Assembly: GCF_032854445.1 (NCBI RefSeq)
Contig: NC_088303.1
Location: forward strand, 29,023,501 to 29,087,500
DNA from: Liolophura sinensis
Lineage: Eukaryota; Mollusca; Polyplacophora; Chitonida; Chitonidae
DNA length: 64,000 bases
Direction: 5' to 3'
Under the pieces are notes generated by a model. That model saw nothing but the letters and a program-made list of their open reading frames with translations. It was not told the origin of the DNA and searched no databases. Position numbers and translations under genes: made by a program. Below are positions 11,601-21,394 of this stretch, one piece after another (positions within the stretch are counted from its first letter, which is position 1; each line of letters opens with the position of its first letter).

Positions 11601-14600
11601 AGTCTTTTGTTCACATTGATGGATTGATGAGCTTTAGTTACAGAGGGTTGATAAACTTTGTCAACAAACAGCTGATCTTGGACCTGATCTGAGGTCCTCT
11701 TAAACTAAAATGTCTTATTTTCCTAATCATGCATGAAGTATCTGGATGTTAATTTCTTTGTGGTGTATTTTTTGGATAATCTGTGCCGTCTTGGTTTATA
11801 CCCAAAAGAGTTTCTGTAGTACATGTATAAACATGGACAGCTTAGACAGTCTCCAGTTTTTAGTTCACCCTAACAAAAAAAAGGTGAGGTATCCACCTGT
11901 GGAAAAGTGACAGTTTCGATGTCCGGCTAGGCTTTTAACCTGGGTAGGGTTTCAACAATGTGTTTCTATATATAGATGTATACGGGCACTTCTTTACCTC
12001 TACCAATCAAGGTGATTTTTTTTTTGCCTGTGTCCGGCTGTCTGATGGACAAAGTTTTGGGTGGATGTAGATATGGTGACATGTCCACAGGTTGGTCTTG
12101 GGCTGGGATCAGTTAAATTGGAACCATGGTATACTTGCATTTCATTATAGTTTGTTAAATTTAAGCTCAGAGATATTTCATGAGGGCTGGGTTACACTTC
12201 ATCAGTCTGTAAATTTGCCGGTGAAATATGAACGGATGTTGTCGTTGTCATGTATGTTGATCTGTCCATGACTGAAATATCTTGAGAACCAGTTCATATG
12301 GAGCCGTAAAAGTGACATGGTGAAATAAAAAAAATTGGAAGAAGAAAATTGCCTTTTTTTTTTTTTAAATTGAGAGAAAACCGTCACCTTGTCAAGGCTC
12401 CAAGTTTAAAACAACATTTTCCCGAGTTATGACTTTTGCTAATTTAAATCATTTTGGTTTTATATATTTCTTCTTTTGTATTTTATGTCAATGCATCACT
12501 TGGAAACCATTCTCAGGATTTCAGTAAATTTTTGCATGTGATTGTGATATTTTTGTACTTAAATTTGCAGCACTAATTTTGTATGGCTTTAATTTCACCC
12601 TTTATGGATTAGTGAACTTTATAGTTATGTATTTATTGTTCTTTTCACACCTTGTTCATATAATTCTAAGGATGTATCAATTTAAAAAGCAGTCTCTGTG
12701 GCCTAGTGGCACAACAGCTGATATTCCCACCAATGCTGTCATTGTGAGGTTAACTCCTATTCATACTGGTTTCCTCTCCAGTCATACATGTGAAGTTCTG
12801 CTAGGAAACCTGCGGATGGTCATGGTTTTCCCACACTCTCTGTGGCATAGTGGTTACCATGCTAGCACAGCACAACAGCTGATATTCCCACCAATGTTGT
12901 CACTGTGAGGTTAATTCCTGTTCATACTCGATCCTCTCCGGTCATACATGTGAAGTTCTGCCAGCAAACCTGTGTATGGGCGTGGTTTTCCCACAGCCTC
13001 TGTGGCCTAGTGGTCACCATGCTAGCGCAGCACAACAGCTGATATTCCCACCAATGTTATCACTGTGAGGTTAACTCCTGTTCATACTGCCAGCATGCCT
13101 GTGGATGGGCATGGTTTTCCCACAGCCTCTGTTTGGCTGCCTTCCTATAAATGAAATATTCTAGATTAAAGCGTGAAACTTGAGTCATGACTCAGTGGGG
13201 TCAAGGGAATGTGGTCTTCTGATGACACTTTTGTTTTAGCAGATGTTAATATAATATATTGTGCTTTCTTTTGTAGGAATATATGCAGTGTGTGACCGCT
13301 GTTGATGGACAGTGGTTGGCTGAATTAGGCCCAATGTTTTACAGTATTAAAGATCCGAGTAAATCAAAACAGGTGAGAGCCTTGCACATATATATTTGAA
13401 TGAATGAATGAATGATTATGGCTTAACGCCACATGGGCAATATCTCAGCCATATCGTGTCGAGTATATACATTTGAGGCTGAATCTTGGCTTAGGGTTTA
13501 ATTTGCATCATTTGCAGTTTTACTGTGGTGAAAGGCATTAAACTGAATAGAACGTTGTGAGGACAAAATACATCGAAAACAAAAAGGGAACCATGTGCTA
13601 TTACTCACTTCTGATTACATCTTTTACATCTTTTTACCCTATAACTGCCATTTTGCCATCTGCATTTTCATGAAATGTTTCTTTGCTTACTGGTTGATGA
13701 GTCACATAGATGAACGACCGATTGGTTGGTATTGGCTGTTGAAATCCTTGAAAGGGTTTTCAGGATCTTGAGGCTGAACTGATAAATAAGCCTCTTGGAT
13801 AAATTTTACCTTCCACAGGAAGCTATATTCTTAAACTGAAAGGTAACGTTGTGAGGACAAAATACATCGAAAACAAAAAGGGAACCATGTGCTATTACTC
13901 ACTTCTGATTACATCTTTTACATCTTTTTACCCTATAACTGCCATTTTGCCATCTGCATTTTCATGAAATGTTTCTTTGCTTACTGGTTGATGAGTCACA
14001 TAGATGAACGACCGATTGGTTGGTATTGGCCGTTGAAATCCTTGAAAGGGTTTTCAGGATCTTGAGGCTGAACTGATAAATAAGCCTCTTGGATAAATTT
14101 TAACTTCCACAGGAAGCTATATTCTTAAACTGAAAGGTTTATATGGATAAAGATAAGGTAACTCTATCTTCTCTAAAACCTTCACACGTAACACTATATA
14201 TAGTAAACAAGTAATATGTACATCAAAATGTTGTCCTTGCAACTGTGCCAACCAGCAGGTGAAACAGGGTAGTAGAAGACAGCCAATCACTGATGCGGCT
14301 TCCCGCGCCTCCTTTTAGCAGGAACCCCCTTCACTGGGAGATGCACCAAAAGACAATAGTTAGGAATGGAGTCCAAACTTTTAAAGAAGTATCAGCCCAC
14401 AGATGTGTAGTGGGAAGGCCTCGACCTGGTGGAATCACCTTTGTGCACAGGGTATCTGGTCAATTTTCACCAATGTAATGGTTAAGTAATTCTTGAGTTT
14501 AGCATCATTATAAAGCTGTGAAAAAACCTTTATGCGGCAGAGTTAAACATGTATTCTTCATTGACAATCTGCCATATACTGTATGTAGATGACTAAGGGG

Positions 14601-15976
14601 AGAGAACTGTGTTTCAGGAAAGGAAGAAACAAGCTGTGGAGCACATGGTAGAGATGGAGAATGAGATGAAGCGTGCGGAGGAGTTGCTACAAGCCAGGAA
14701 GGAGGCACATGAACAGAGTCAGAAGGGCTCGGAGAGGTACAAAGATTAGACTCTTTGCAGATGGGTTGGACTTGCTGAGAGATCTCATTGTTTTAGATCT
14801 ATACACTGAGTTCACCAGGGAACCGGTTGCACATTTTGCCTGATTCTCAGAGTTACATTAAACTTAGAAAGGAGTTTTGAGGTTTGTTTGGAAGGCAGGT
14901 TGACATCCTACTGGGTTAGTATAAATTTCAGCTCTAAAGTAATGTTTTAGGAATTTTAGTACATGTACCTGTGAAAAACTACCTTAGGTCATTTACATAA
15001 GTTAGAAAACGTGATGTAATTAGGTGTGTAAGGCGGCCATTTCCTAACCACCAGTCACATTAAGTACGAGTTTAATCTATTGGTGTTGTTCATTGAAAGG
15101 TCTCTGAGATCTGAGATCAATAGGACTTTCAAAATGAGTATCTTAGGCGAAATTTGAGTTCAAACCCAGTACATGTAGAAACTGGGTGGGATGTGGAAGT
15201 GATGAGTTACAAGAGCGTTGGACAGGATTTGTGGATTTCCCTGCTGTCATTGCTTGCCTGGTCGTGGTGATAATAAGAAGCTAATGCCATTGTGAGACAG
15301 TTCACACAGCCCACAGGTGTGCAGTGGGAAGGCTTCGACCTGGTGAAATCACCTTTGTGCTCAGGGCATCTGGTTAAAGAGTGCTTGTGCTCCAGCACTG
15401 TGGTGTTCAAGTCTATGTAATTCATGTGGGAAGGTTTGTCAGTAGCCTGCCAAAGGTTGATTGCTGACGATGTGATTTCCGTCACCTATAAAATTGACAG
15501 CCATCATATAAGTGAAAAATTCCTGAGTATGATGTTAAACAACTATCATGATTGTGAGTAAATGATTGTGTAAGTGCATGAGTACTCTGTGTACTCCGAA
15601 ACATTTTGGTTCTGATCATACTTACCGGTGTAGCTGAAGTGCAAGCTTTTGGGTATCCTGTTATTTTAGAATTTGTAGAATTGTCATATATTTAGTTGTT
15701 TATTTATTTGATTGGTGTTTTACGCCGTACTCAGGAATATTTCACTTAAACAAGGGCGACCAGCATTATGGTGGGAGGAAACCAAAGGAACCCACAACCA
15801 TCGGCATTGGTTCATTGTCATATATATGAGTGAAATATAACAATATGATGATCTTCTCGAGATACTAACTCAATCATTTCTCTGTTACTTCCAGGGTGAA
15901 CATTGTAACCCCTGGTCGTCGGGGCCCAAGCACCCCTGCTACACCTCGGAGGACCCCAGCCAAGTTTGGGTTGTGA
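5602..15976 (+). CDS. DHX38: DHX38/PRP16 pre-mRNA splicing DEAH helicase, 3' exons (partial, two frame breaks)
   Basis: PRP16 is the spliceosomal RNA helicase that remodels the spliceosome around the second step of splicing. The exons encode the region after the helicase core (helicase-associated and OB-fold parts) and the C-terminal tail. Coding exons: 5602-5751, 7538-7592, 8682-8817, 9617-9742, 13277-13372, 14618-14736 and 15895-15976, all with GT-AG boundaries and matching phases. Diagnostic peptides include [70 protein letters not shown] and the ending RRTPAKFGL. Two exons are out of frame as written. The C run at 5625-5628 has one base too many between MLSV and PAIF. The CC at 8796-8797 adds one base before the QAARLK-like stretch and creates a TAA. 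The rest is intact. Earlier exons are not in the window. This is either an active gene with sequence errors or a decaying partial copy. Confidence 0.9.
7239..7472 (+). repeat. SINE family A, near-complete
   Basis: The copy has a tRNA-like head (TGTGGCCGAGGGGCTTAGCA for box A, GTGAGTTCAGGTCCAGCTC for box B), then the body with GGATGGTCATGG, and the 3' tail TTGTTGAGTACAATGAAAAA. It lies inside a DHX38 intron. The head shows that the sense direction of this family runs from GGCCTC...AGCGC towards the AAATAAAT tail. Confidence 0.8.
7866..8212 (+). repeat. SINE family B, copy 1
   Basis: The head GGCGCAATGGCCCAGTTGAC and the box-B-like GGGTCAATCCTGC are tRNA-like. The body carries AGAGCGGTGGAAATCCGTCC and GGAGGCACATTACATGCACT. 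The end is CATATGACTGAAAAATTGTT, then AGTACGACATTAAA. It matches the copy at 37505-37790 block for block. Confidence 0.8.
8255..8522 (-). repeat. SINE family A, full-length
   Basis: On the minus strand the copy starts with a tRNA-like head (GGCCACCGTGGCTCAGTTGG, then TTAGCACGCTAGCAC) and ends with the CACCAATCAAATAAATAAAT tail. It is one of the best-preserved copies and sits in a DHX38 intron. The short frames on it are not genes. Confidence 0.85.
9805..9995 (+). repeat. SINE family A, 5'-truncated
   Basis: The body (GGTCTGCCAGCAAACC, then GGATTGTCATGGGTTTCCCC) runs into the tail GAAGTACGGCGTAAAACACC followed by AAATAAATCACTAAATAAAT. The tRNA head is missing. The copy starts 60 bases into the DHX38 intron that follows the exon ending at 9742. 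Confidence 0.8.
10015..10590. repeat. Degenerate 31-33 bp minisatellite in DHX38 intron
   Basis: The loose unit is 'ccagtgaaacagctcttct' followed by 'gaattttcttca'. Two units around 10135-10200 are identical and the rest have drifted. All are pyrimidine-rich on this strand. The minus-strand open frame over 10356-10634 is this repeat and not a gene. Confidence 0.8.
10591..12687. other. DHX38 intron interior, nothing recognised
   Basis: This is AT-rich intronic DNA. It holds a short TA run near 11510-11524 and T or A runs near 12350. I see no exon, repeat family or RNA gene. Confidence 0.6.
12688..13180 (+). repeat. Tandemly amplified SINE family A head/body, three to four cores
   Basis: The block CTCTGTGGC(C/A)TAGTGG, then CACAACAGCTGATATTCCC, then GTGAGGTTAA(C/T)TCCT, then TGAAGTTCTGC(C/T)AG recurs with starts near 12694, 12837 and 12998, and a remnant near 13122. 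The 3' tail (TGAAATATTCTAG) appears only once, at the end. So the head and body of one SINE were amplified in place rather than inserted several times. Confidence 0.75.
13395..13470 (-). repeat. Short SINE-like fragment
   Basis: GAATGAATGAATGATTATGG is followed by CTTAACGCCACATGGGCAAT and a CAGCCATATCGTG block. Such a tail, read in reverse, looks like the 3' end of another short interspersed repeat. It occurs once in this window, so the call rests on general appearance. Confidence 0.4.
13551..14138. repeat. Tandem duplication of 294 bp in DHX38 intron
   Basis: The segment starting AACGTTGTGAGGACAAAATA at 13551 is repeated from 13845. The offset is exactly 294 bases, and I saw only a few substitutions (for example GGCTGTTG against GGCCGTTG). 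Both copies are preceded by TTAAACTGAA, which suggests recombination at a short homology. The high identity means a recent event. Confidence 0.9.
15230..15560 (+). repeat. SINE family C composite (copied again at 19379-19710)
   Basis: The element has CATGTGGGAAGGTTTGTCAG, TAGCCTGCCAAAGGTTGATT and the tail ATAAGTGAAAAATTCCTGAG, then TATGATGTTAAACAAC. A head block (CCCACAGGTGTGCAGTGGGA) also occurs alone at about 14395. The second copy at 19379-19710 exists because of the segmental duplication and is not an independent insertion. Confidence 0.7.
15695..15830 (-). repeat. SINE family A, 3' half (copied at 19845-19970)
   Basis: This is the reverse-oriented 3' half, with TTTGATTGGTGTTTTACGCC and CAGCATTATGGTGGGAGGAA. 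It sits in the last DHX38 intron, about 65 bases before the terminal exon. The duplicate at 19845 keeps the same position relative to its exon. Confidence 0.8.
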
Positions 15977-16529
15977 CCACATGGAGGGATGGGGGATTCC
16001 TGTTTACCAGAAATACTGCTGTACAGATACGTGTGTTACTTTAGTCACTTGTGCAGTGTCACTTTCATGAGGTGGCAGCCTGGAGAGGAAGGAACTGGAT
16101 CATTGTGATTAGAACTGAAGCATTGATGGAGTAGCCATCACGTGGAAGGTGCAGGAATACCCGTCTGCATCCTTCTGTCAGTCTGGGGAACTACTCTGTT
16201 GTGGGTTTGACTAATGTTCAAACTGGAGAGTGTTGCTGTTTTAAGTAGTACTGTGTGGCAAAGGAAGAAATGAGTGATTGCTGCAATAGGACTGGCTGAC
16301 TTTCCCTGTCCTTGACCCACCATTTGACCTTGAGAGGTGATGATGTTTTACTACCTGAGTTACAGCACGAGCGGGAGCACGCCTCAGTCAGAATCACTGT
16401 GAACATTCAGCTGATAGGGGATAGCTGACTCATGGATGGATCACCACTTACGTGCGCACCTCCACCTAATATCCATACAGTTTATATACAAAAATATATA
16501 TATATGAAATGTGCTACCTCAATGGCAAG

Positions 16530-16690
16530 TCCAACTCATGCTGACCGTCTTTCTGGTTGTGCGTGGGAAGCTCTTCCAGCAACCTGCGGATGGTTATAGG
16601 CTCCACCAGGGCTCTGACCAGTTTCCCAGCGCAATGCTGGCCACGTTGAATAAGTGAAATATTACAGATTACGGCATAAGACACCAGTTA
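16530..16690 (+). repeat. SINE family A fragment in the DHX38 3'UTR (copied at 20679-20840)
   Basis: CCAACTCATGCTGACC, GCAACCTGCGGATGGTTATA and GAAATATTACAGATTACGGC are followed by an ATAAATAAAG tail. The fragment lies between the stop codon and the poly(A) signal, so it would be part of the messenger RNA. Confidence 0.75.
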
Positions 16691-17034
16691 CATAAATAAA
16701 GAAACCATTGACATCATTCACATGAACATACCACATTGTACAAACTGTAGCACTTGCATATGTGTGAAGTAAGCTGTACATTAATGGTTGCTCCAAGGGA
16801 ACATTTGCATATAATGTTAAATTTTTATCCAGGTGTATCAACCCAATAAGCCATGCACATGTGTACATGTGATATCAAATCTCTTTTTGTATTTATCAGT
16901 AAAATATGAATTTTGCTGCATTGCAAGGACATTCGTTGATGCCATTATTGTCATTCGGTAGATTGTACAGAATTGTATGTACATGCACTTGTATGTTTAT
17001 GTAGACATATATTGTATTTATGTCTACTTTCTCA

Positions 17035-17040
17035 AATAAA
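17035..17040 (+). terminator. Poly(A) signal, DHX38 copy A
   Basis: AATAAA follows TTTCTCA and is the first canonical hexamer in a fitting position, about 1.06 kb after the stop codon. Confidence 0.7.
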
Positions 17041-17242
17041 CATATTTTTCACAAGTCATGGTTTATGTTTGATTATGACACTTGATAAGGCCTTCAAATT
17101 TCAAATTAATTATTAAGTGGCTTAGATACATTAAATTGTTTTAATTATTTGGAGAGGGTTGTGGTTTAATGGGTGAAGGCACTTGTATTCAATTGCTACC
17201 CCTACACATGAGGTAGGGGCTCAAGGCTGGCCTTGGACATGT

Positions 17243-18687
17243 CGCTGATCTTCCTAATTCTACATCACTGTCTGATCTTCCTAATTCTACATCACTGTCT
17301 GATCTTCCTAATCCAACATCACTCTCTGATCTTCCTAATTCTACATCACTGTCTGATCTTCCTAATGCAACATCACTCGCTGATCTTCCTAATTCTACAT
17401 CACTGTCTGATCTTCCTAATGCAACATTACTCGCTGATCTTCTTAATTCTACTTCACTGTCTGATCTTCCTAATGCAACATCACTCGCTGATCTTCCTAA
17501 TTCTACTTCACTGTCTGATCTTCCTAATGCAACATCACTCGCTGATCTTCCTAATTCTACTTCGCTGTCTGATCTTCCTAATGCAACATCACTCGCTGAT
17601 CTTCCTAATTCTACATCACTGTCTGATCTTCCTGATTTTGCATCACTCGCTGATCTTCCTAATTCTACATCACTGTCTGATCTTCCTGATTTTGCATCAC
17701 TCGCTGATCTTCCTAATTCTGCATCACTGTCTGATCTTCCTAATGCAACATTACTCGCTGATCTTCCTAATTCTACATCACTGTCTGATCTTCCTAATGC
17801 AACATCACTCTCTGATTTTCCTAATCCAACATCACTGTCTGATCTTCCTAATGCAACATCACTCGCTGATCTTCCTAATTCTACATCACTGTGATCTTTT
17901 TAATTCTACATCACTGTCTGATCTTCCTAATACAACATCACTCGCAGATCTTCCTAATTCTACATCTCTGTCTGATCTTCCTAATGCAACATCACTCGCT
18001 GATCTTCCTAATCCAACATCACTCTCTGATCTTCCTAATTTTGCATCACTGTCTGATCTTCCTAATCCAACATCACTCGCTGATCTTCCTAATTCTACAT
18101 CACTGTCTGATCTCCCTAATGCAACATCACTCGCTGATCTTCCTAATTCTACATCACTGTCTGATCTTCCTAATGCAACATCACTCGCTGATCTTCCTAA
18201 TTCTACATCAGTCTGATCTTCCTTATCCAACATCACTCGCTGATCTTCCTAATCCAACATCACTGTCTGATCTTCCTAATTTTGCATCACTGTCTGATCT
18301 TCCTAATCCAACATCACTCACTGATCTTCCTAATCCAACATCACTCTCTGATCTTCCTAATTATACATCACTGTCTGATCTTCCTAATTCTACATCACTG
18401 TCTGATCTTCCTAATCCAACATCACTCACTGATCTTCCTAATTCTACATCACTGTTTGATCTTCGTAATGCAACATCACTCGCTGATCTTCCTAATTCTA
18501 CATCACTGTCTGATCTTCCTAATCCAACATCACTCACTGATCTTCCTAATTCTACATCACTGTCTGATCTTCCTAATTATACATCACTCACTGATCTTCC
18601 TAATTCTCCATCACTGTCTGATCTTCCTAATCCAACATCACTGTCTGATCTTCCTAATGCAACATCACTGTCTGATCTTCCTAATGC
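17243..18687 (+). repeat. 27-bp minisatellite, block 1 (about 53 units)
   Basis: The unit has a constant core TGATCTTCCTAAT, then a variable triplet (TCT, GCA, CCA, TAT, ACA or TTT), then ACATCACT and a variable link (GT, CG, CA or CT). Types with TCT and types with GCA or CCA tend to alternate, which gives a 54-bp dimer. Because 27 is divisible by three and two plus frames of the unit lack stops, long open frames appear (SDLPNSTSL in one frame, LIFLILHHC in another, and a DVELGRSDS frame on the minus strand). These are unlikely to be genes. The block begins about 200 bases after the DHX38 poly(A) signal and ends inside the duplicated exon fragment. Confidence 0.95.
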
Positions 18688-20125
18688 ACATGAGGCAGAA
18701 CAGAGTCAGAAGGGCTCGGAGAGGTACAAAGATTAGACTCTTTGCAAATGGGTTGGACTTGCTGAGAGATCTCATTGTTTTAGATCTATACACTGAGTTC
18801 ACCAGGGAACCGGTTGCACATTTTGCCTGATTCTCAGAGTTACATTAAACTTAGAAAGGAGTTTTGAGGTTTGTTTGGAAGGCAGGTTGACATCCTACTC
18901 GGTTAGAATAAATTTCAGCTCTTAAAGTAATGTTTTAGGAATTTTAGTACATGTACCTGTGAAAAACTACCTTAGGTCATTTACATAAGTTAGAAAACGT
19001 GATGTAATTAGGTGTGTAAGGTGGCCATTTCCTAACCACCAGTCACATTAAGTACGAGTTTAATCTATTGGTGTTGTTCATTGAAAGGTCTCTTGTTGTA
19101 CAGAACTGTACAATCAGTATTGTATTTGCCCCCTGAAAATTTGCCCAAAAAGTGCATTTCTAGAGGTAACATTAAAGTTCGTACAATACTATATTTGGTG
19201 CTGAAGCTTACATTTTTCTAGTAGGATGTCATCCTGTCTTCTGAACAAACCTCAAAATATTCATCTGAGATCAATAGGACTTTCAAAATGAGTATCTTAG
19301 TCGAAATTTGAGTTCAAACCCAGTACATGTAGAAACTGGGTGGGATCTGGAAGTTATGAGTTACAAGAGCGTTGGACAGGATTTGTGGATTTCCCTGCTG
19401 TCATTGCTTGCGTGGTCGTGGTGATAATAAGAAGCTAATGCCATTGTGAGACAGTTCACACAGCCCACAGGTGTGCAGTGGGAAGGCCTCAACCCCTGGT
19501 GAAATCACCTTTGTGCTCAGGGCATCTGGTTAAAGAGTGCTTGTGCTCCAGCACTGTGGTGTTCAAGTCTATGTAATTCATGTGGGAAGGTTTGTCAGTA
19601 GCCTGCCAAAGGTTGATTGCTGACGATGTGATTTCCGTCACCTATAAAACTGACAGCCATCATATAAGTGAAAAATTCCTGAGTATGATGTTAAACAACT
19701 ATCAAGTAAATGATTGTGTAAGTACATGAGTACTCTGTGTACTCCGAAACATTTTGGTTCTGATCATACTTAGCGGTGTAGCTGAAATGCAAGCTTTTGG
19801 GTATCCTGTTATTTTAAAATTTGTAGAATTGTCATATATTTAATTGTTTATTTATTTGATTGGTGTTTTACGCCGTACTCAGGAATATTTCACTTAAACA
19901 AGTGCGACCAGCATTATGGTGGGAGGAAACCAAAGAGAACCCACAACCATCGGCATTGGTTCATTGTCATATATATGAGTGAAATATAACAATATGATGA
20001 TCTTCTCGAGATATTAACTCAATTATTTCTCTGTTACTTCCAGGGTGAACATTGTAACCCCTGGTCGTCGGGGCCCAAGCACCCCTGCTACACCTCGGAG
20101 GACCCCAGCCAAGTTTGGGTTGTGA
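18684..20125 (+). pseudogene. DHX38: Duplicated DHX38 penultimate-exon fragment and terminal exon (copy B)
   Basis: Copy B holds only the last part of the penultimate exon (from GCACATGA, with an added GGCA, to the donor after 18723: peptide EQSQKGSER). It is followed by the intron and an intact terminal exon at 20044-20125 that encodes VNIVTPGRR through RRTPAKFGL and a stop, identical in protein to copy A. Acceptor, stop and a poly(A) signal are all preserved. The fragment cannot act alone, because its exon lacks an acceptor and opens directly out of minisatellite. The intact terminal exon could in principle be spliced to the upstream donor at 14736 as an alternative last exon. Confidence 0.85.
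18862..19258. mobile_element. Fold-back repeat with 38-bp inverted arms (copy B only)
   Basis: The left arm (18862-18899, TTTTGAGGTTTGTTTGGAAG onward) and the right arm (19220-19258) are inverted copies with about four mismatches in 38. The span is about 400 bp. In copy A the left arm is present (14875) but the right part is absent: the copy A sequence jumps from AAGGTCTC to TGAGATCAATAGG. The element was therefore probably ancestral and lost 162 bases in copy A. I could not define target-site duplications. Confidence 0.55.
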
Positions 20126-21394
20126 CCACATGGAGGGATGGGGGATTCCTGTTTACCAGAAATACTGCTGTACAGATACGTGTGTTACTTTAGTCACTTG
20201 TGCAGTGTCACTTTCATGAGGTGGCAGCCTGGAGAGGAAGGAACTGGTTCATTGTGATTAGAACTGAAGCATTGATGGAGTAGCCATCACGTGGAAGGTG
20301 CAGGAATACCCGTCTGCATCCTTCTGTCAGTCTGGGGAACTACTCTGTTGTGGGTTTGACTATTGTTCAAACTCGAGAGTGTTGCTGTTTTAAGTAGTAC
20401 TGTGTGGCAAAGGAAGAAATGAGTGATTGCTGCAATAGGACTGGCTGACTTTCCCTGTCCTTGACCCACCATTTGACCTTGAGAGGTGATGATGTTTTAC
20501 TACCTGAGTTACAGCACAAGTGGGAGCACGCCTCAGTCAGAATCATTGTGGACATTCAGCTGATAGGGGATAGCTGACTCATGGGTGGATTACCAATTAC
20601 GTGTGCACCTGCACCTAATATCCATACAGTTTATATATAAAAATATATATATATGAAATGTGCTACCTCAATGGCAAGTCCAACTCATGCTGACCGTCTT
20701 TCTGGTTGTGCGTGGGAAGCTCTGCCAGCAACCTGCGGATGGTTATAGGCTCCCCCAGGGCTCTGACCAGTTTCCCAGCACAATGCTGGCCACGTTGAAT
20801 AAGTGAAATATTACAGATTACGGCATAAGACACCTGTTACATAAATAAAGAAACCATTGACATCATTCACATGAACATACCACATTGTACAAACTGTAGC
20901 ACTTGCATATGTGTGAAGTAAGCTGTACATTAATGGTTGCTCCAAGGGAACATTTGCATATAATGTCAAATTTTTATCCAGGTGTATCAGCCCAATAAGC
21001 CATGCACATGTGTACATGTGATATCAGATCTCTTTTTGTATTTATCAGTAAAATATGAATTTTGCTGCATTGCAAGGACATTCGTTGATGCCATTATTGT
21101 CATTCGGTAGATTGTACAGAATTGTATGTACATGCACTTGTATGTTTATGTAGACATATATTGTATTTATGTCTACTTATGTCTCAAATAAACATATTTT
21201 TCACAAGTCATGGTTTATGTTTGATTATGACACTTGATAAGGCCTTCAAATTTCAAATTAATTATTAAGTGGCTTAGATACATTAAATTGTTTTAATTAT
21301 TTGGAGAGGGCTGTGGTTTAATGGGTGAAGGCACTTGTATTTCAATTACTACCCCTACACATGAGGTAAGGACAAGGCTGGCCTTGGACATGTC
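20126..21394 (+). other. Copy B 3'UTR and spacer to minisatellite
   Basis: This is the near-identical counterpart of 15977-17242. It includes a TATGT insertion in the TATGTCTACTTATGTCTC run just before the poly(A) signal and the SINE fragment at 20679-20840. Confidence 0.75.
21187..21192 (+). terminator. Poly(A) signal, copy B
   Basis: AATAAA follows GTCTCA, in the same position as the copy A signal. Confidence 0.65.

Larger units (their letters stand above)
15977..17060 (+). other. DHX38 3'UTR, copy A
   Basis: This stretch follows the TGA at 15974-15976 and runs to the poly(A) signal at 17035. It contains the SINE fragment at 16530-16690. The two minus-strand frames near 16138-16406 have no support beyond being open, and they recur only because the block is duplicated. 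Confidence 0.75.
14706..17260 (+). repeat. Segmental duplication, copy A (DHX38 3' end)
   Basis: From GCACATGA inside the penultimate DHX38 exon, through intron, terminal exon, 3'UTR and poly(A) signal, to the first minisatellite units, this block is repeated at 18684-21415. The offset is 3987 bases at the exon and 4149 from about 15.1 kb onward. The step of 162 bases is sequence that is missing here but present in copy B. Confidence 0.9.

Noticed and set aside
16138-16406. Pair of minus-strand frames found again at 20287-20555
   Set aside because: Their recurrence comes from the segmental duplication of the DHX38 3'UTR and is not evidence of conservation.
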